A DNA stretch of 64,000 nt from positions 868,001-932,000 of the forward strand of contig DAINXV010000001.1 of the NCBI GenBank assembly GCA_036749735.1, in the 5' to 3' direction. The translations under genes and the position numbers were made by a program. The notes under the pieces were generated by a model that saw nothing but the letters and a program-made list of their open reading frames with translations, had not been told where the DNA came from and made no database searches. Positions 46,220-54,146 of the stretch are shown here, piece by piece. Origin of the DNA: Lawsonella sp012842085 (GTDB taxonomy: Bacteria > Actinomycetota > Actinomycetes > Mycobacteriales > Mycobacteriaceae). Positions within the stretch are counted from its first letter, which is position 1. Every line of letters begins with the position of its first letter.

Positions 46220-47334
46220 TGGCAGAACCATCCCCGCAACAATCGCACACTAAGCCCCGCGCACTAGTAGTTGGAAGTACTTTTGGAGCCCACTATGTGC
46301 GCGGCCTAGCCCACCCCGACAGCCCCCTCACCCTGGCCGGAATTGTGGGGCGCGGCTCCACCCGCTCACGGCAGATGGCAGCCGACGTCGGGGTGCCCTT
46401 CTACCCCCTCCCCGACGCCCCCACCATGGATGAATCCCTCGCGCAGGCGCAGCTACCGGAAGTGGATGTGGCGTGCGTGGTGGTGCGTTCCGCTATTTCT
46501 GGCGGCCCGGGAGACGACATAGTGAACGCATTCCTACGCCGGGGAACAACCGTCGTGCAGGAGCATCCCGCCCACACCACATCCGTCATCGACCACCTTT
46601 TTACTGCCCGGAACGCGGCGTCTACCCACACCCCGCTCTATGCGTTGAACTCCTTCTATGTGAACCTGCCGACGGTGCAGAATTTCCTCCACTGTGTAGA
46701 CCAAGTGCGGGAACAGTCCCAGGTGAAAGCTATCGAGGTGCGGGGGTCCATTCACATCCTCTACCCGGTGCTGGATATTGTTGCGCACCTGATGCCGGGA
46801 CCCCTACCGCGGCTTTTGTTGCAGCAGGATATTCATATTGTGCAGCACCCGGCCCACCCCGAAGTGGTCAATGTGGCCATCGACTGGGACGGCACGCCCG
46901 TTGATATTCGGCTCTACAACCGCATCGCTCCGCAAGATCCAGACAACCATTCCCAGCCGCTGTTCACCTGCATAGTGGAAACCACTGATGGGGAACTCTC
47001 CCTCGACCACGTGCACGCCCCCACCCGGTGGCAACCCCGCAGCCACTATGTGGACGGGCACATTACTGCCGACCGCAACCAGTTAAGCAGTCACATCGTG
47101 GGCGACCCGCGCTACTCACAAGAACCCACCGCAGCGCAGATTTTCGATCAGCTCTGGCCCCTTGGTGTGCAGCGCCAGCTGTCCCACGTGCTTGCAGCCA
47201 CCATCCAACAGGAAGCCTTCGGACAGAAAGACCTTGCAGTGGTGCAGCTCTGGCAGGACATTGCCGGCCAACTCCCAGCCCCAGTGCCGATCGACTCGGT
47301 GCCACCTACTCCCATTGTTTTCGCCTCCCACTAA
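46219..47334 (+). CDS. Thiazolinyl imide reductase (Irp3/YbtU/PchG family)
   Basis: 371 residues resembling YbtU/Irp3 and PchG, NADPH enzymes that reduce one thiazoline ring to thiazolidine while the chain is bound to the synthetase. Seen: Rossmann start ALVVGSTFGAHYVRG, LAGIVGRGSTRSRQMA, and the family signature VACVVVRSAISGG followed by GTTVVQEHPAH. The C-terminal half keeps WPLGVQRQLSHVL and VVQLWQDI, as in Irp3. It shares TAATG with the preceding gene and is eight bases from the next. Its presence is the best evidence that the product carries thiazoline rings. Confidence 0.92.
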   Translation: MAEPSPQQSHTKPRALVVGSTFGAHYVRGLAHPDSPLTLAGIVGRGSTRSRQMAADVGVPFYPLPDAPTMDESLAQAQLPEVDVACVVVRSAISGGPGDDIVNAFLRRGTTVVQEHPAHTTSVIDHLFTARNAASTHTPLYALNSFYVNLPTVQNFLHCVDQVREQSQVKAIEVRGSIHILYPVLDIVAHLMPGPLPRLLLQQDIHIVQHPAHPEVVNVAIDWDGTPVDIRLYNRIAPQDPDNHSQPLFTCIVETTDGELSLDHVHAPTRWQPRSHYVDGHITADRNQLSSHIVGDPRYSQEPTAAQIFDQLWPLGVQRQLSHVLAATIQQEAFGQKDLAVVQLWQDIAGQLPAPVPIDSVPPTPIVFASH

Positions 47335-47342
47335 GGACCCCC

Positions 47343-48173
47343 ATGCCCGCACTATCTGAATTGTTTCCCGCACCGACCACACCCGCCGTGCAGAATGTTG
47401 CGCCGGGCCGCCAGCCGTCGGCAACACCCGACCCGGTTTTTGTGTTTCCGCACGCCGGGGGTAGCCCGCGTTTCTTCCATGCGTGGCGGCCGTACTGGCA
47501 GTCCGGAGCAGTGTGGGGTGTTACCTACCCGGGGAGGGATGCGCGAATGGGGGAACCGGCCGCGGCCTCCATCCAAGAAATGGCAGCTGATATTGCCCGC
47601 GAGTGTGTGCAGCTCGTTAAAGCCGGCAAAATCCGTCACCGGCTGCGACTTTTTGGCCACTCCATGGGGGCGCTGGTCGCCTACGAGGTGGCGCAATGGT
47701 TGCAGCGGTACCGAGCCACGTGGGATCCAGATCGGCGGGTGACGGTGCAGCTAATGGTTAGTGGGCACAACTCGCCGGAGATTGCGCTGCCGCCCACCTA
47801 TGTGAACGTGCACGATAAACCAGATGCCGAATTGGTGGGGGAGTTGACGCGGGTGGATCCGCGCAATGCAGAGATTTTCGCTATACCCGAATTGGCGCAG
47901 TTGCTGTTGCCCTATACGCGGGAAGACTACCGACTGGTGGAGACGTACCGGCATGTGGGGGAGGGGCTTCCTATTGATGAAGTGTTAGTTTTGGCCGGTT
48001 CGCGGGACCCGGATTGTTTCCGAGCAGGACTGCAGGGCTGGCAACGGTACGCCACACGGTGGCTAGGTATTCATACTTTTCCGGGCGGGCATTTTTACTT
48101 GGCGGAGTCGCCCGAAGTAGTGCCGGAACTAGTGCTGTCGGTCACTTCTTTATATGTGAAGCAATGCACCTAG
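47343..48173 (+). CDS. Type II thioesterase (editing)
   Basis: 276 residues from ATG 47343; the frame is open further upstream but there it overlaps the reductase gene. Seen: VFVFPHAGGSPRFFHAW, YPGRDARMGEP, nucleophile elbow FGHSMGA with Ser107, and FPGGHFYL with the catalytic His. Type II thioesterases free stalled or misloaded synthetase carriers, as YbtT does in yersiniabactin synthesis. It is the last gene of the first transcription unit; 184 bases and a new iron box follow. Confidence 0.9.
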   Translation: MPALSELFPAPTTPAVQNVAPGRQPSATPDPVFVFPHAGGSPRFFHAWRPYWQSGAVWGVTYPGRDARMGEPAAASIQEMAADIARECVQLVKAGKIRHRLRLFGHSMGALVAYEVAQWLQRYRATWDPDRRVTVQLMVSGHNSPEIALPPTYVNVHDKPDAELVGELTRVDPRNAEIFAIPELAQLLLPYTREDYRLVETYRHVGEGLPIDEVLVLAGSRDPDCFRAGLQGWQRYATRWLGIHTFPGGHFYLAESPEVVPELVLSVTSLYVKQCT

Positions 48174-48223
48174 ACCCCTGATAGATCAGGCTATTTGAAA
48201 GATATTTTACTGTTTAATTTCGT

Positions 48224-48276
48224 TTGCTTATAGGGAGGTTAGTGAGTGTAGACTTAGCTAAGTAAGGCAACCCTAA
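48224..48276 (+). promoter_or_regulatory. Promoter with second IdeR/DtxR iron box
   Basis: TTGCTT (48224-48229) and TAGACT (48249-48254) make a weak promoter with a 19-base gap. The 19 bases CTAAGTAAGGCAACCCTAA at 48258-48276 match the IdeR consensus TTAGGTTAGGCTAACCTAA at 14 positions. This box would let iron status control the transporter genes independently of the synthetases. Confidence 0.65.
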
Positions 48277-48357
48277 CCATACATAAATATGCATTCAAAG
48301 GGTTACCCATGCGGATCACATAACCCCATAATGGCAGCCTCAACAAAAAGAGAATCA

Positions 48358-50130
48358 ATGACTGAAAATAACGCGCAGACCACACCCAAGGTCCTAGGTC
48401 GCATACTGCGACCCGTCGCGGGACGCACCACTTTAGGTATCGTCTTCGAACTCATCGGAGCTGCGTCCACCATCATCCCCTTCATCGCCCTCACCCAACT
48501 GGCGCACCTGCTAGTTGGCGCAGTCCGCACCAACACCCCAGTGGATAGCGGCGCCGCCATGCGCGGAGTGTTCCTCTTCCTCTTCGGCATCGGTATGCAG
48601 CTCGGATTCACCGCATTGGCGCTCCTCGTCACCCACTTTGCGGACGTGGATCTGCAAGCCAAAATCCGAATCCAACTCGCCAACAAAATGGGACGCCTGC
48701 CCCTCGGCTGGTTCGACGACAACTCCTCCGGCAGGGTTCGACACCTCGTCTCCAATGATGTGGAAACCCTCCACCAACTCGTCGCCCACTCCATTGTGGA
48801 AACCATCGCCGCCGTCGTCACCCCCCTGGTTGGTGCCGGATACGCCTTCTACCTGGACTGGCGCCTCGGCATTATTAGCCTCCTGCCCATCTTCGGATAC
48901 ATGGTGGTGTACGGCATTCTTTCCGCCAAGTGCGAAAAAGACATGATGTCCCAGATCGCCGCAGGCCTCGCCGTCATCTCCACCGCCATCGTGGAATACG
49001 TCAACGGCATGAGCGTCCTCAAAATCTTTGGACAAACCGGCCAAGGCTTCCACCGCTTCAGCGACGCCTCCAAAAACTTCCGGAAGCGCTTCCGCGACCT
49101 CGTCGGCCCGGCCATGACCGCCAACGCCTTTGCCACCAACTTCCTCCTGCTCACCACCTCCGGTTTCCTGGTGCTCGGATTCGGTACCTGGTTCGTAAGA
49201 GCAGGGTGGACTGATCCCATCAACGTACTGATCGTTCTCATCATTGCGATGACGCTCCCCTCCACCGTCTACACTGTGGCCACCGCTCACACTGCGATAA
49301 GAGACGCCATGTCCGCCGCCGGACGGGTGGTTGCTCTGCTGGATGAGGAAGAACTTATCCAGCCGGATGCCGCCACCGCCCAAGTTCCCGCAGACAACTC
49401 AGTGAGCTTCCAGAACGTCACCTTCGCCTACCACGAAGGGCGCAGCGTCATCCACGATGTGAGCTTCAACCTGCCCGCCGGTTCCATCACCGCGCTCGTC
49501 GGCCCCTCCGGTGCCGGCAAATCCACTCTCGGCACTCTGCTGCCCCGTTTCCGCGACATTACTGCCGGATCGATCAAAATCGGCGGCGTGGATCTGCGGG
49601 AGATGACCCCCGACACCCTCTACGACACTGTCGGAATCGTGTTGCAGGATGTGCAACTGCTGAAGATGAGCATCCGGGACAATATTGCCCTCGGCAACCC
49701 GGACGCCACCGACGCGGAAATTATGGACGCCGCCAAAGTGGCCTGCATCCACGATCGCATCATGGAGTTCGAGCACGGATACGACACCATTGTGGGAGTT
49801 GACGCCATGCTCTCCGGCGGGGAAGCACAACGCGTCTCCATCGCCCGCACCATCCTCTCCGACACCCCCGTCCTGGTGTTGGATGAAGCCACCTCCGCCA
49901 CCGACCCCGAGTCGGAAGCCGACATTCAGAAGGCACTCAGCCACCTGATCGCCGGCCGCACCGTGCTGGTCATTGCCCACCGCCTCACCACCATCACCGA
50001 AGTCGACAACATCATCGTCCTCGACCAAGGAGAAATCGTGGAAACCGGCACCCACCAGGAACTTCTCCAACAAGATGGGCTCTACGCCGGTCTGTGGAAA
50101 AACCAAAGCCTCCAGGAGGTAGGGGCATGA
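48358..50130 (+). CDS. ABC transporter half, membrane plus ATPase domain (YbtP/IrtA-like)
   Basis: 590 residues from ATG 48358 (MTENNAQTTPK); in-frame ATGs at 48289 and 48331 are possible. An N-terminal six-span domain is followed by an ATPase with Walker A GPSGAGKSTL, signature LSGGEAQRVSIAR and Walker B VLVLDEATSA. Such fused halves work as a heterodimer with the next gene. In yersiniabactin and mycobactin systems the matching pairs (YbtP/YbtQ, IrtA/IrtB) import the metal-loaded siderophore despite their exporter-like fold. No IrtA-type siderophore-interacting reductase domain is fused here. Its stop overlaps the next start (ATGA). Confidence 0.9.
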   Translation: MTENNAQTTPKVLGRILRPVAGRTTLGIVFELIGAASTIIPFIALTQLAHLLVGAVRTNTPVDSGAAMRGVFLFLFGIGMQLGFTALALLVTHFADVDLQAKIRIQLANKMGRLPLGWFDDNSSGRVRHLVSNDVETLHQLVAHSIVETIAAVVTPLVGAGYAFYLDWRLGIISLLPIFGYMVVYGILSAKCEKDMMSQIAAGLAVISTAIVEYVNGMSVLKIFGQTGQGFHRFSDASKNFRKRFRDLVGPAMTANAFATNFLLLTTSGFLVLGFGTWFVRAGWTDPINVLIVLIIAMTLPSTVYTVATAHTAIRDAMSAAGRVVALLDEEELIQPDAATAQVPADNSVSFQNVTFAYHEGRSVIHDVSFNLPAGSITALVGPSGAGKSTLGTLLPRFRDITAGSIKIGGVDLREMTPDTLYDTVGIVLQDVQLLKMSIRDNIALGNPDATDAEIMDAAKVACIHDRIMEFEHGYDTIVGVDAMLSGGEAQRVSIARTILSDTPVLVLDEATSATDPESEADIQKALSHLIAGRTVLVIAHRLTTITEVDNIIVLDQGEIVETGTHQELLQQDGLYAGLWKNQSLQEVGA

Positions 50131-51896
50131 TTAAGGAACTCGTCGCCATCGGCGGCACCACCAAAGAACAAAAAGCCATCAGCCGCCCCTTCCACAACTT
50201 CATTGGGCTGGCCGTCACCAACGCCATCCTGCAGGGTGTCGTCCTGGCCGCCATGATCCCCGCACTCATCTACCTGCTGCGGGGAGACTCCAGCAACACC
50301 AACCTGTGGCTGGGAGTTTTCGGGCTGGGCACCGTTGCCACCATGGTGCTCAGCACCATCACCAACAAGCGCGCTTTCGACTCGACGATGGTCATCATCG
50401 ACGCCATGCATACGCGCCTCGGTGAGAAACTCATCAAACTACCGCTCGGTTGGTTCAACGCCGACACCACTGGCCGCGCCAGCCACCTCGCCGTGAAAGG
50501 CACCATGTTTGTGGCGACCGCCGCCATGGACATTATGGTGCCGCTCATCAGCAATGGCATCACCCCGGTGGTGCTGGTGTTTGTGGCCCTCGCCTTCGAC
50601 TGGCGTATCGGCCTGGTGCTCCTCATTGGCGCACCCATTGTGTTCGGCTCCTCCAAACTCGCCATGCACCTCAACCAGAAGGCCAACAAAGCCCTCCATG
50701 GTGCCCGCATCGGTACCGACACTCGCCTACTGGAATTCGGCCGCGCCCAGGTGTCCCTCCGCGCCGCCGGCATCTCCGGCACCGAATACCAGCCACTCGC
50801 CGACGCCATAGAAACACAACGCAACGCCGCCCGCCGCGCCATGTGGAGCTCCGTCATCAGTATGCTGCTGCAAAACTTTGTGGTGCAGTTAGTCTTCGGT
50901 GTTGCCGTCACTGTCGGCATCTACCTGGTCATTACCCCCGGAGCCGGGGCAGACCCGGTGCGCACCATCGCGATTATTGGGCTCATCAGCCAGTTCGTTA
51001 AACCCCTGCAGGTTATTGCCGAATTCGGCACCACCCTGCGAACCACCGAAAATGAACTGGCCGATATTGCCGAAATCCTCGACATGGAGCCGCTCCAGGA
51101 GCCAGACGCCGCCGATGCCGCCGCTGTTCCCGACGACCCGGCGGAGCTGGATATTGCCGTGGAGGACGTCCACTTCCAGTACCGGGACGACCTTCCGGAA
51201 GTCCTCTCCGGGGCCAGCTTCACCCTGCCGGCCGGCTCCCTCACGGCGCTGATCGGCTCCTCTGGTAGTGGCAAAACCACCGTCACCCGCCTTATTGCCC
51301 GCTTCTGGGACGTCACCCGGGGCGCCATCAAGATCGCCGGCCACGACATTCGCGACTACACCACCGCCGACCTGATGAGCATGCTGTCGCTGGTTTTCCA
51401 GGACATTTACCTGTTTGACGACACCCTGGAAGCCAACATCGCCTACGGCAACCCCGCCGCCAGCCCCGCTGAAATCCGGGCGGCTGCGGAACGAGCCGGC
51501 GTCACCGAAATTGCGCAGCGCCTCCCCGACGGGTGGGACAGCCGCGTCGGTGAAGGTGGCCGCATGCTGTCGGGTGGGGAACGCCAACGCGTCTCCATTG
51601 CCCGCGCACTCCTCAAAAAGGCCCCCATTGTGCTGTTCGACGAGGCCACCGCCTCGCTGGACGCCAACATGGAGAAAACCGTTCAGGACTCCATTGCTGA
51701 ACTATCCGAAACCTCCACTGTGCTGGTCATCGCGCACCAGCTTTCCACCGTGCAGCACGCCGACAATATTGTGGTGCTGCACGCCGGAACAGTGGCCGAG
51801 CAAGGAACCCACCAGGAGCTCATGCAGCAAGACGGCCGGTATGCCGACTTCTGGCGCTGCCGCGACGCCGCCCACGGCTGGGTTCTCACCAACTAA
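50127..51896 (+). CDS. ABC transporter half, partner (YbtQ/IrtB-like)
   Basis: 589 residues from ATG 50127 (AGGAGGT upstream), overlapping the previous stop by four bases. It has six predicted spans, then Walker A GSSGSGKTTV, signature LSGGERQRVSIAR and Walker B VLFDEATASLD. With its neighbour it makes a heterodimeric transporter in the inner membrane. Import of the loaded metallophore is the role of close relatives; export of the product cannot be excluded from sequence. Confidence 0.9.
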   Translation: MIKELVAIGGTTKEQKAISRPFHNFIGLAVTNAILQGVVLAAMIPALIYLLRGDSSNTNLWLGVFGLGTVATMVLSTITNKRAFDSTMVIIDAMHTRLGEKLIKLPLGWFNADTTGRASHLAVKGTMFVATAAMDIMVPLISNGITPVVLVFVALAFDWRIGLVLLIGAPIVFGSSKLAMHLNQKANKALHGARIGTDTRLLEFGRAQVSLRAAGISGTEYQPLADAIETQRNAARRAMWSSVISMLLQNFVVQLVFGVAVTVGIYLVITPGAGADPVRTIAIIGLISQFVKPLQVIAEFGTTLRTTENELADIAEILDMEPLQEPDAADAAAVPDDPAELDIAVEDVHFQYRDDLPEVLSGASFTLPAGSLTALIGSSGSGKTTVTRLIARFWDVTRGAIKIAGHDIRDYTTADLMSMLSLVFQDIYLFDDTLEANIAYGNPAASPAEIRAAAERAGVTEIAQRLPDGWDSRVGEGGRMLSGGERQRVSIARALLKKAPIVLFDEATASLDANMEKTVQDSIAELSETSTVLVIAHQLSTVQHADNIVVLHAGTVAEQGTHQELMQQDGRYADFWRCRDAAHGWVLTN

Positions 51897-51938
51897 CTGA
51901 ATAGAAAACCATTCCCCCAACTCTCAAAGGAGAAAACC

Positions 51939-52409
51939 ATGACATCCCGCACCAGCTTCCGCACTCGTGCCACGGCCCTGGCCCTTGCTGCCGTCACCGC
52001 CGTGTCGCTCAGCGCCGCGCCCGCCGCCCACGCCGCCCCCTTCAAGGTCACCGGCAACAACCCCACCCTGCAGGACTGGACCGCCCAGATGAAGTACCTG
52101 CTGAGTGACAAGGCCACCGACGAGGGCATCGCCCTCAACCTGGAGGCCGGCAAGAAGGGTGTTAGCGCCGCCAAGTTCTTCCGCTCCACCGGCAAGCGCA
52201 ACCCCAACTGGTGGTGGAAGTTCGTCGGCCCCACCTCCACCAAGGGCAACATCTCCACCGCCTACTTCTACCAGGGCGCACCCGGATACCCGACCGTCAA
52301 GAAGCCGTCCAAGTGGAAGAAGATCAACGGCAACTGGCGCATCTCCAACGAAACCCTGTGCCACTACATCGGCATCTACAAGCTCGGCAAGCAGTCCTTC
52401 TGCCAGTAG
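51939..52409 (+). CDS. Small secreted protein in the metallophore locus
   Basis: 156 residues with a clear signal peptide (MTSRTSFRTR, Ala/Val core, AAHAAPF at about 28-33). The mature 125 residues contain TLQDWTAQMKYLLSD, NPNWWWKFVGPTS and a tail NWRISNETLCHYIGIYK with two Cys. It loosely recalls Mtb12/CFP-2-type secreted antigens. Codon use is extremely biased to GCC, ACC and AAG, suggesting high expression, and GGAG precedes the ATG. Position between the two transporter pairs suggests an extracellular binding or helper protein (inference). Confidence 0.75.
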   Translation: MTSRTSFRTRATALALAAVTAVSLSAAPAAHAAPFKVTGNNPTLQDWTAQMKYLLSDKATDEGIALNLEAGKKGVSAAKFFRSTGKRNPNWWWKFVGPTSTKGNISTAYFYQGAPGYPTVKKPSKWKKINGNWRISNETLCHYIGIYKLGKQSFCQ

Positions 52410-52444
52410 CAGTACCCACCTCACCCAAAGAATCCTTATCTCTC

Positions 52445-53221
52445 ATGATTACTCTGGACCGTTTAACCAAGCGTTATGCGGGCAAAGGCAAGAAAGGTGT
52501 TGCGCAGCAGGCGCTTCTCCCCATCTCGACCACTTTTCGGGATGGGGAGGTCACCTATTTGCTGGGACCCAATGGCGCCGGAAAATCCACCCTTATCCGT
52601 CTCATCTCCGGCATTTCTGCCCCCACTTCCGGAACTGTCCTCATCGATGGGCAGGTACCCGGGCATAGCTCGAGCCCCCTTTCCACATTGGGGGTGACGG
52701 TGGACGCCCAGGCTTTCCACCCCAAACACACCGCCCGCCAACACCTCACCTGGTTGAGCCGCGCCGGCGGTTTCGAGGTTTCACGAGTGGATGACATTCT
52801 TGCCATGGTGGGACTGAGCGGTGTTGCCAACGAGCGCATCAGCAGCTTCAGCCTCGGCATGAAGCAACGCCTCTGCATTGGCGCCACTCTGATTGGCGAC
52901 CCCACAAACATTGTTCTCGACGAGCCCCTCAACGGTCTCGATGTGGACGGCATAATGTGGGCGCGCAACCTTTTCCAGAAGTTCGCGGAGGAGGGGCGCT
53001 GTGTGGTGGTCTCCACCCATTTGCTCTCCGAAGTAGCCCGCACCGGCGACCACATCCTGGTGATGGGGCAGGGGAACGTTTTCGCCGACACCACCCTGGA
53101 GGACCTCATTGCGGGAGCACCCGGGGACACCGTCGCCGACCAGCTCGAAAACCGCTACGTCGAACTCACCAAGGATGCCGTCCGCTACGTGGCAGGAGGT
53201 GCCAACAATGCCGCACAGTAA
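52445..53221 (+). CDS. ABC-2 type transporter ATPase
   Basis: 258 residues from ATG 52445. Walker A GPNGAGKST at 41-49, a shortened signature FSLGMKQRLCIG, Walker B NIVLDEPLNGLD and the switch His in VVVSTHLLSEV. The short signature is usual in ABC-2 (drug/polymer exporter) ATPases. It pairs with the membrane gene starting at 53208, whose start lies inside its 3' end. Substrate unknown; the position suggests export of the metallophore or a related envelope product. Confidence 0.9.
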   Translation: MITLDRLTKRYAGKGKKGVAQQALLPISTTFRDGEVTYLLGPNGAGKSTLIRLISGISAPTSGTVLIDGQVPGHSSSPLSTLGVTVDAQAFHPKHTARQHLTWLSRAGGFEVSRVDDILAMVGLSGVANERISSFSLGMKQRLCIGATLIGDPTNIVLDEPLNGLDVDGIMWARNLFQKFAEEGRCVVVSTHLLSEVARTGDHILVMGQGNVFADTTLEDLIAGAPGDTVADQLENRYVELTKDAVRYVAGGANNAAQ

Positions 53222-54023
53222 CACCGTCACCACCCGCACCGACAAGGCAAACTATCTGCGGTTTTTGGGACGCGCCATCCGCACCGAATTCGCCAAAATT
53301 CGGTTCCTTCCCTCCACCTACGTGGTGGTGTTGCTAGCGGTTTTAGCGCCCTGGCTCATCACCACCGCCGTCTCCTACTTCATGCACATCATGTCCGCTT
53401 TCGGGGAGATGGAGCAGAACCCGGAGGGCATGCTGCATTGGACCCGTGTTTTGGGTATCACCATTTTTATGGTGTGGGCGGTGACGTCCGTAACGGCCGA
53501 CATCAAACACGGTATTTTTGACCTCACCTACATGGCTATCCCGCGGTTTTCCATTATCCTGCTATCAAAGTGGGTGACGGTAGGGGTGGTGGCTGCCGCC
53601 GCTACCGCCATTGTGCAGCCACTCTTGCTGCAGTCACAGAAAATTCTCTTCCCCGGCATCACCAACAATTGGGGATGGAATGATCCGGAAACTCTGCACT
53701 TTCTGTGGGCGCAACCCGTCTACGCCTTTTTGGCGGTCGGTTTCGCCATCGGAATGGGAGCCATTTTCCGCACCGCCGCACCCGCCGTGGGCGTCATGCT
53801 GGTGTGGGAGTTTGTGGGCGAATCATTCCTCTACACCACCCCAGGTGGGGCAGATATTCTGCCCTGGTTGCCGTTCTACAACGCCTCCCTCTTCGCCGGG
53901 GAATTCCAGCAGGTGCCGTCCCCTATTGGGGTGGCCGGTGCCGGCGTGTACTGGGTGGTGCTTTCCATCGTGATGGTGGCGCTGGGCGTTTTGAGGTTAA
54001 GGATCTACCAAAGGAAGCGTTAA
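53208..54023 (+). CDS. ABC-2 type transporter permease
   Basis: 271 residues from ATG 53208, with GGAGGT seven bases upstream and a 14-base overlap with the ATPase gene. Six hydrophobic segments are visible (first at VVVLLAVLAPWLITTAVSYF, last at VYWVVLSIVMVALGVLRLRI), and a polar loop IKHGIFDLTYMAIPR of the kind that docks to the ATPase. It is the membrane partner of the preceding ATPase, and a terminator follows at 54065. Confidence 0.88.
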   Translation: MPHSNTVTTRTDKANYLRFLGRAIRTEFAKIRFLPSTYVVVLLAVLAPWLITTAVSYFMHIMSAFGEMEQNPEGMLHWTRVLGITIFMVWAVTSVTADIKHGIFDLTYMAIPRFSIILLSKWVTVGVVAAAATAIVQPLLLQSQKILFPGITNNWGWNDPETLHFLWAQPVYAFLAVGFAIGMGAIFRTAAPAVGVMLVWEFVGESFLYTTPGGADILPWLPFYNASLFAGEFQQVPSPIGVAGAGVYWVVLSIVMVALGVLRLRIYQRKR

Positions 54024-54064
54024 TAGAAAGGTAAATAAAAAGGAATAGTTGGCGAAACCCCTGG

Positions 54065-54105
54065 AAGAAGGCTTCTCACAGCGACGTGCGAAGCCTTCTT
54101 TTTTA
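54065..54105 (+). terminator. Rho-independent terminator
   Basis: AAGAAGGCTTC (54065-54075) pairs with GAAGCCTTCTT (54090-54100), 14-base loop, followed by TTTTA. It closes the transporter unit. Confidence 0.85.
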
Positions 54106-54146
54106 TTACGATTGGGGTTATACGTGACCATTTAATGAGGTATTGA

